NCBI RefSeq assembly: GCF_017498545.1
Contig: NZ_CP071793.1
Location: forward strand, 434,001-498,000
DNA from: Sulfidibacter corallicola
GTDB lineage: Bacteria > Acidobacteriota > Holophagae > Acanthopleuribacterales > Acanthopleuribacteraceae
DNA length: 64,000 bases
Direction of reading: 5' to 3'
The notes beneath the pieces were generated by a model. It ran no database searches. It worked only from the letters and a program-made list of their open reading frames with translations, and was not told the origin of the DNA. Shown one piece after another: positions 61,962-64,000 of this stretch; positions within the stretch are counted from its first letter, which is position 1, and each line of letters starts with the position of its first letter. The translations under genes and the position numbers were made by a program.

Positions 61962-63761
61962 TCAGCGCGAGCCCGTATCCTCGGTTTCCAGCTCGAACCG
62001 GTTGGGGTCGAGGGGCAAGGGTTGCGTGTCGTAGAAGTTCGATCGACGCGGCGTGATCTGGTTGTGCAGCGAAATGCGATCGAGGTTCACGATGCGCGGG
62101 GTGATCAGGATCAGCCGCTCGACGGTCTCGTTGCGGCGTTCCTTGTGGCGGAACAGGTGCCGGAAGAGCGGGATGTTGCCGAGCAAGGGCACTTTTTTCA
62201 AGGTGTTGGTGCGTTTCTCCATGACGTAGCCGCCCACCAGCAGACTCTGGTTGTCGCGAATCATGGCTTGGGTGTTGATGGTGGTCTTTTGCACGACCGG
62301 AATGTTGTCGACGCGGCCGTCGGTCACGTTGCCGTCTTCCAGGCTCACGCTCATGCGGATCTTGGCGCCCTGTTCGTCGTTGATGATGTGGGGCATGACG
62401 CGCAGGGTGACGCCGGCCGAGACGTTGAACAGGTCGACCTCGCGATCGCCCTCCAGCCGGACGTAGAAGGTTTGGTTGGTTTCCAGTTGGGCTTCGACGT
62501 TGTCCAGGGTGAGGACCGAGGGGCGCGAGATGATGTCGGCCTTGCCGTCGGCCTCGAGGGCGCGGATACGGGCCAGGAAGTTCTTGCCGGCATCGCCGAG
62601 GATGGTGGTGAAGCTCAGGCCTTCACCCAGGGTCAGGCCCGAGTTGCCGAAGGCGAAGGTATCGTCCTCTTCTCGTTCGGTGGTGGCGAAAAAGCCACCG
62701 CTGGCCTGGCCTTCGTCCTCGTAGCGCCAGTCGACGCCCAGTTCGTGGGAGAAATCGGTGTTGACCTCGATGATGCTGGCGTGGATCTCGATCAGGCCGG
62801 CCGGCACGTCCAGGGTTTCGATGATTTCGCGGTAGAAATGAATGTTCTCCTGCTTGTCGCGGATCACGACCGCGTTGTTGCGCACGTCGGCCATGACCAT
62901 CGGAAACGGCTGGGGCGGTCCGGGCTCGTCGCCCTGTTGCTCGGCGGGGGCCGGCTGCGGATCGATCTCGTCGTCCTCGGCGGCACCCAGGGAGCGCATG
63001 CCCGTGCCCTTGAGTTTGCCCACGCTGGCGGAACGGCGTCTATCGCGGTTCTCGATGGATTCCAGGCCGGTGTTGCCGGTCAGGATGCTGCGCAGGACCG
63101 TCACGACACCGGGAACCACGATGTCGCGGTCGTTGAAGGTCAGGGTCAAATCGTCGGCCCAGGCGTACTGCAGCGGAATCACCTCGACCACGTCGCGGGA
63201 GGACTGCATGGCCGCGTAGCGCTGGGCGTTGGCTTCCAGGCCGCCCGCGGTCTGGGTCACCAGCTCCACGTAGCGCGGCGGGCCGCTGACGTAGACCATG
63301 CCTTCCTCTTCGAGGGTCTTCAGGGGAAAGCGTTCGTCGTACAGTTCCACCAGTTTCAGGGCCGTGACCAAACGGCCGACCTTGGCGAAGCTCATGGTGA
63401 TCAAGGTCGTCTGGATCTCCGAAGCGGGGTGCAGGTAGAGCACCGCACCGTCGAAGTACCAGATCAGGCCGTAGGCCGAGGTCATTTGATCCAAGAAGTC
63501 CGAGGGTGCCAGTTTGGTGAATTTGCCGCTGACCTTACCAACGACGTTCTCGCTGATGACGGCGACGATCCCTTGGTCGGCACAGAAGTTCTGCATCACC
63601 ATCGTCAGGGATTCCTCGCGAACCTGCACCGTGTAGGAGGTGCTCTTCCAGGGAATCTCGGCCGCGAAGCCGGAGGTGGCGATGGCAGCGAACAGGATAC
63701 CGAAAAGGGTGAATCTGAAGGCTTGGCTGTGGAGGTTGGCGGCTTTCACGTCGATGTCCAT
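61962..63761 (-). CDS. sctC: Type III secretion outer-membrane secretin SctC
   Basis: A 599-residue secretin. A signal peptide (residues ~14-34, ending SGFAA) precedes N0, N1 and N3 modules (LTMVMQNFCADQGIVAVIS; YVSGPPRYVELV; VIRDKQENIHFYREIIETLD) and the C-terminal beta-barrel domain (IIEVNTDFSHELGVDWRYED, ADIISRPSVLTLDNVEA, VPLLGNIPLFRHLFRHKE, ERLILITPRIV). The Pro/Glu/Asp-rich insert near residue 250-290 is a typical N1-N3 linker. AGGA touches the ATG at 63761, so a GTG at 63749 is an alternative start. It is the first gene of the operon. Confidence 0.96.
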   Translation of the reverse strand: MDIDVKAANLHSQAFRFTLFGILFAAIATSGFAAEIPWKSTSYTVQVREESLTMVMQNFCADQGIVAVISENVVGKVSGKFTKLAPSDFLDQMTSAYGLIWYFDGAVLYLHPASEIQTTLITMSFAKVGRLVTALKLVELYDERFPLKTLEEEGMVYVSGPPRYVELVTQTAGGLEANAQRYAAMQSSRDVVEVIPLQYAWADDLTLTFNDRDIVVPGVVTVLRSILTGNTGLESIENRDRRRSASVGKLKGTGMRSLGAAEDDEIDPQPAPAEQQGDEPGPPQPFPMVMADVRNNAVVIRDKQENIHFYREIIETLDVPAGLIEIHASIIEVNTDFSHELGVDWRYEDEGQASGGFFATTEREEDDTFAFGNSGLTLGEGLSFTTILGDAGKNFLARIRALEADGKADIISRPSVLTLDNVEAQLETNQTFYVRLEGDREVDLFNVSAGVTLRVMPHIINDEQGAKIRMSVSLEDGNVTDGRVDNIPVVQKTTINTQAMIRDNQSLLVGGYVMEKRTNTLKKVPLLGNIPLFRHLFRHKERRNETVERLILITPRIVNLDRISLHNQITPRRSNFYDTQPLPLDPNRFELETEDTGSR

Positions 63762-64000
63762 TCCTGATCAAGTGATTTGAGCGAGCGGGTTATTCAGGGC
63801 GTTTTGGGCGGAAAATTAGCGGAGCCGGGAGATCGGCCCTTCTTTTCGGGATGCTGAAAAAAGCATCAAAAGGCTTAATTATCGATTTCGGGAATCTGGT
63901 TGTCTATAAGGATTTTTGGAAGCTGCCGGATTCGCCGGTAGTGGCGACGGTTTTGGTTGCCGGGTTGCCGGTTGTCGGCTGCCTTGAACCGCGGTGCGTA
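63762..64000 (-). promoter_or_regulatory. Upstream region of the type III secretion operon
   Basis: About 240 bases with no gene in the visible part. The stretch 63830-63920 is AT-rich and contains a GATGCT/AGCATC inverted repeat (63850-63867) and, reading leftward, CCCGAAAT and CCCGAAAA spaced about 40 bases. These are possible activator sites. No convincing sigma70 promoter was found, which fits control by an alternative sigma factor or activator, but the evidence is thin. Confidence 0.3.

Noticed and set aside
61074..63767. Plus-strand frame of 897 codons opposite sctC and sctD
   Set aside because: Antisense shadow of two recognisable genes with no ribosome site or domain.
63850..63867. 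Small inverted repeat upstream of sctC as a terminator
   Set aside because: Only six base pairs with an A-rich loop, no GC-rich stem and no gene known to end here. It is kept only as a possible regulatory site.

Overview
The window is high-GC bacterial DNA with purine-rich Shine-Dalgarno sites and frequent TTG/GTG starts. Gene content (a complete Ysc-type type III secretion system, a Wsp-like chemosensory cluster, a CHAT/ECF-sigma cassette, an IPTL-CTERM protein, a glyoxylate shunt and an apparent selenoprotein) fits a host-associated or predatory Gram-negative bacterium. My best guess is a member of the Acidobacteriota close to Acanthopleuribacteraceae. This is inference; no rRNA or marker gene is present to confirm it.

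Left part (1-14 kb): a truncated gene; a conserved hypothetical; a secreted PI-PLC-like enzyme with C-type-lectin pieces; a secreted parallel beta-helix protein; a DUF4377-like protein with an IPTL-CTERM tail; the glyoxylate-shunt pair aceB-aceA and, divergently, its probable XRE/ScfR-type regulator. The two promoters share a palindromic AGCGAATATTCG site. Next comes a membrane-anchored redoxin whose reading frame crosses an in-frame TGA exactly where the CxxC motif needs its first Cys. A hairpin resembling a bacterial SECIS lies just downstream, so it reads best as a selenoprotein.

Middle part (14-34.7 kb): a YtcJ-type amidohydrolase; a three-gene cassette of ECF sigma factor, small beta-rich protein and TPR-CHAT caspase-like protease; a subtilisin-like protease; 1.5 kb without convincing genes; an isolated flagellar hook gene flgE; a MITE-like element; a CvfB-like S1 protein with a repetitive basic tail; a peroxiredoxin-glutaredoxin fusion divergent from oxyR; an N-formylglutamate-amidohydrolase-like protein; a response regulator-PP2C phosphatase; an OmpA-like lipoprotein; a Tlde1/DUF2778-like protein; and a YfiR-like periplasmic protein.

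Right part (34.9-63.8 kb), all on the minus strand: a chemosensory cluster (MCP, CheW, WspD-like CheW, CheA-REC) lies downstream of one long type III secretion locus. The locus reads sctC-D-E-F-G-I-J-K-L-N-O-P-Q-R-S-T-U, a PI3/4-kinase-like candidate effector, sctW, a chaperone, a STAS antagonist, an RsbW-type kinase, sctX, sctY and sctV. Tight spacing and several overlaps suggest one transcript ending at a hairpin after sctV. The STAS and RsbW-type genes inside the operon, with the PP2C phosphatase 12 kb away, form a candidate partner-switching circuit like Bordetella BtrU/V/W. Needle-tip and translocon genes are not in the window.
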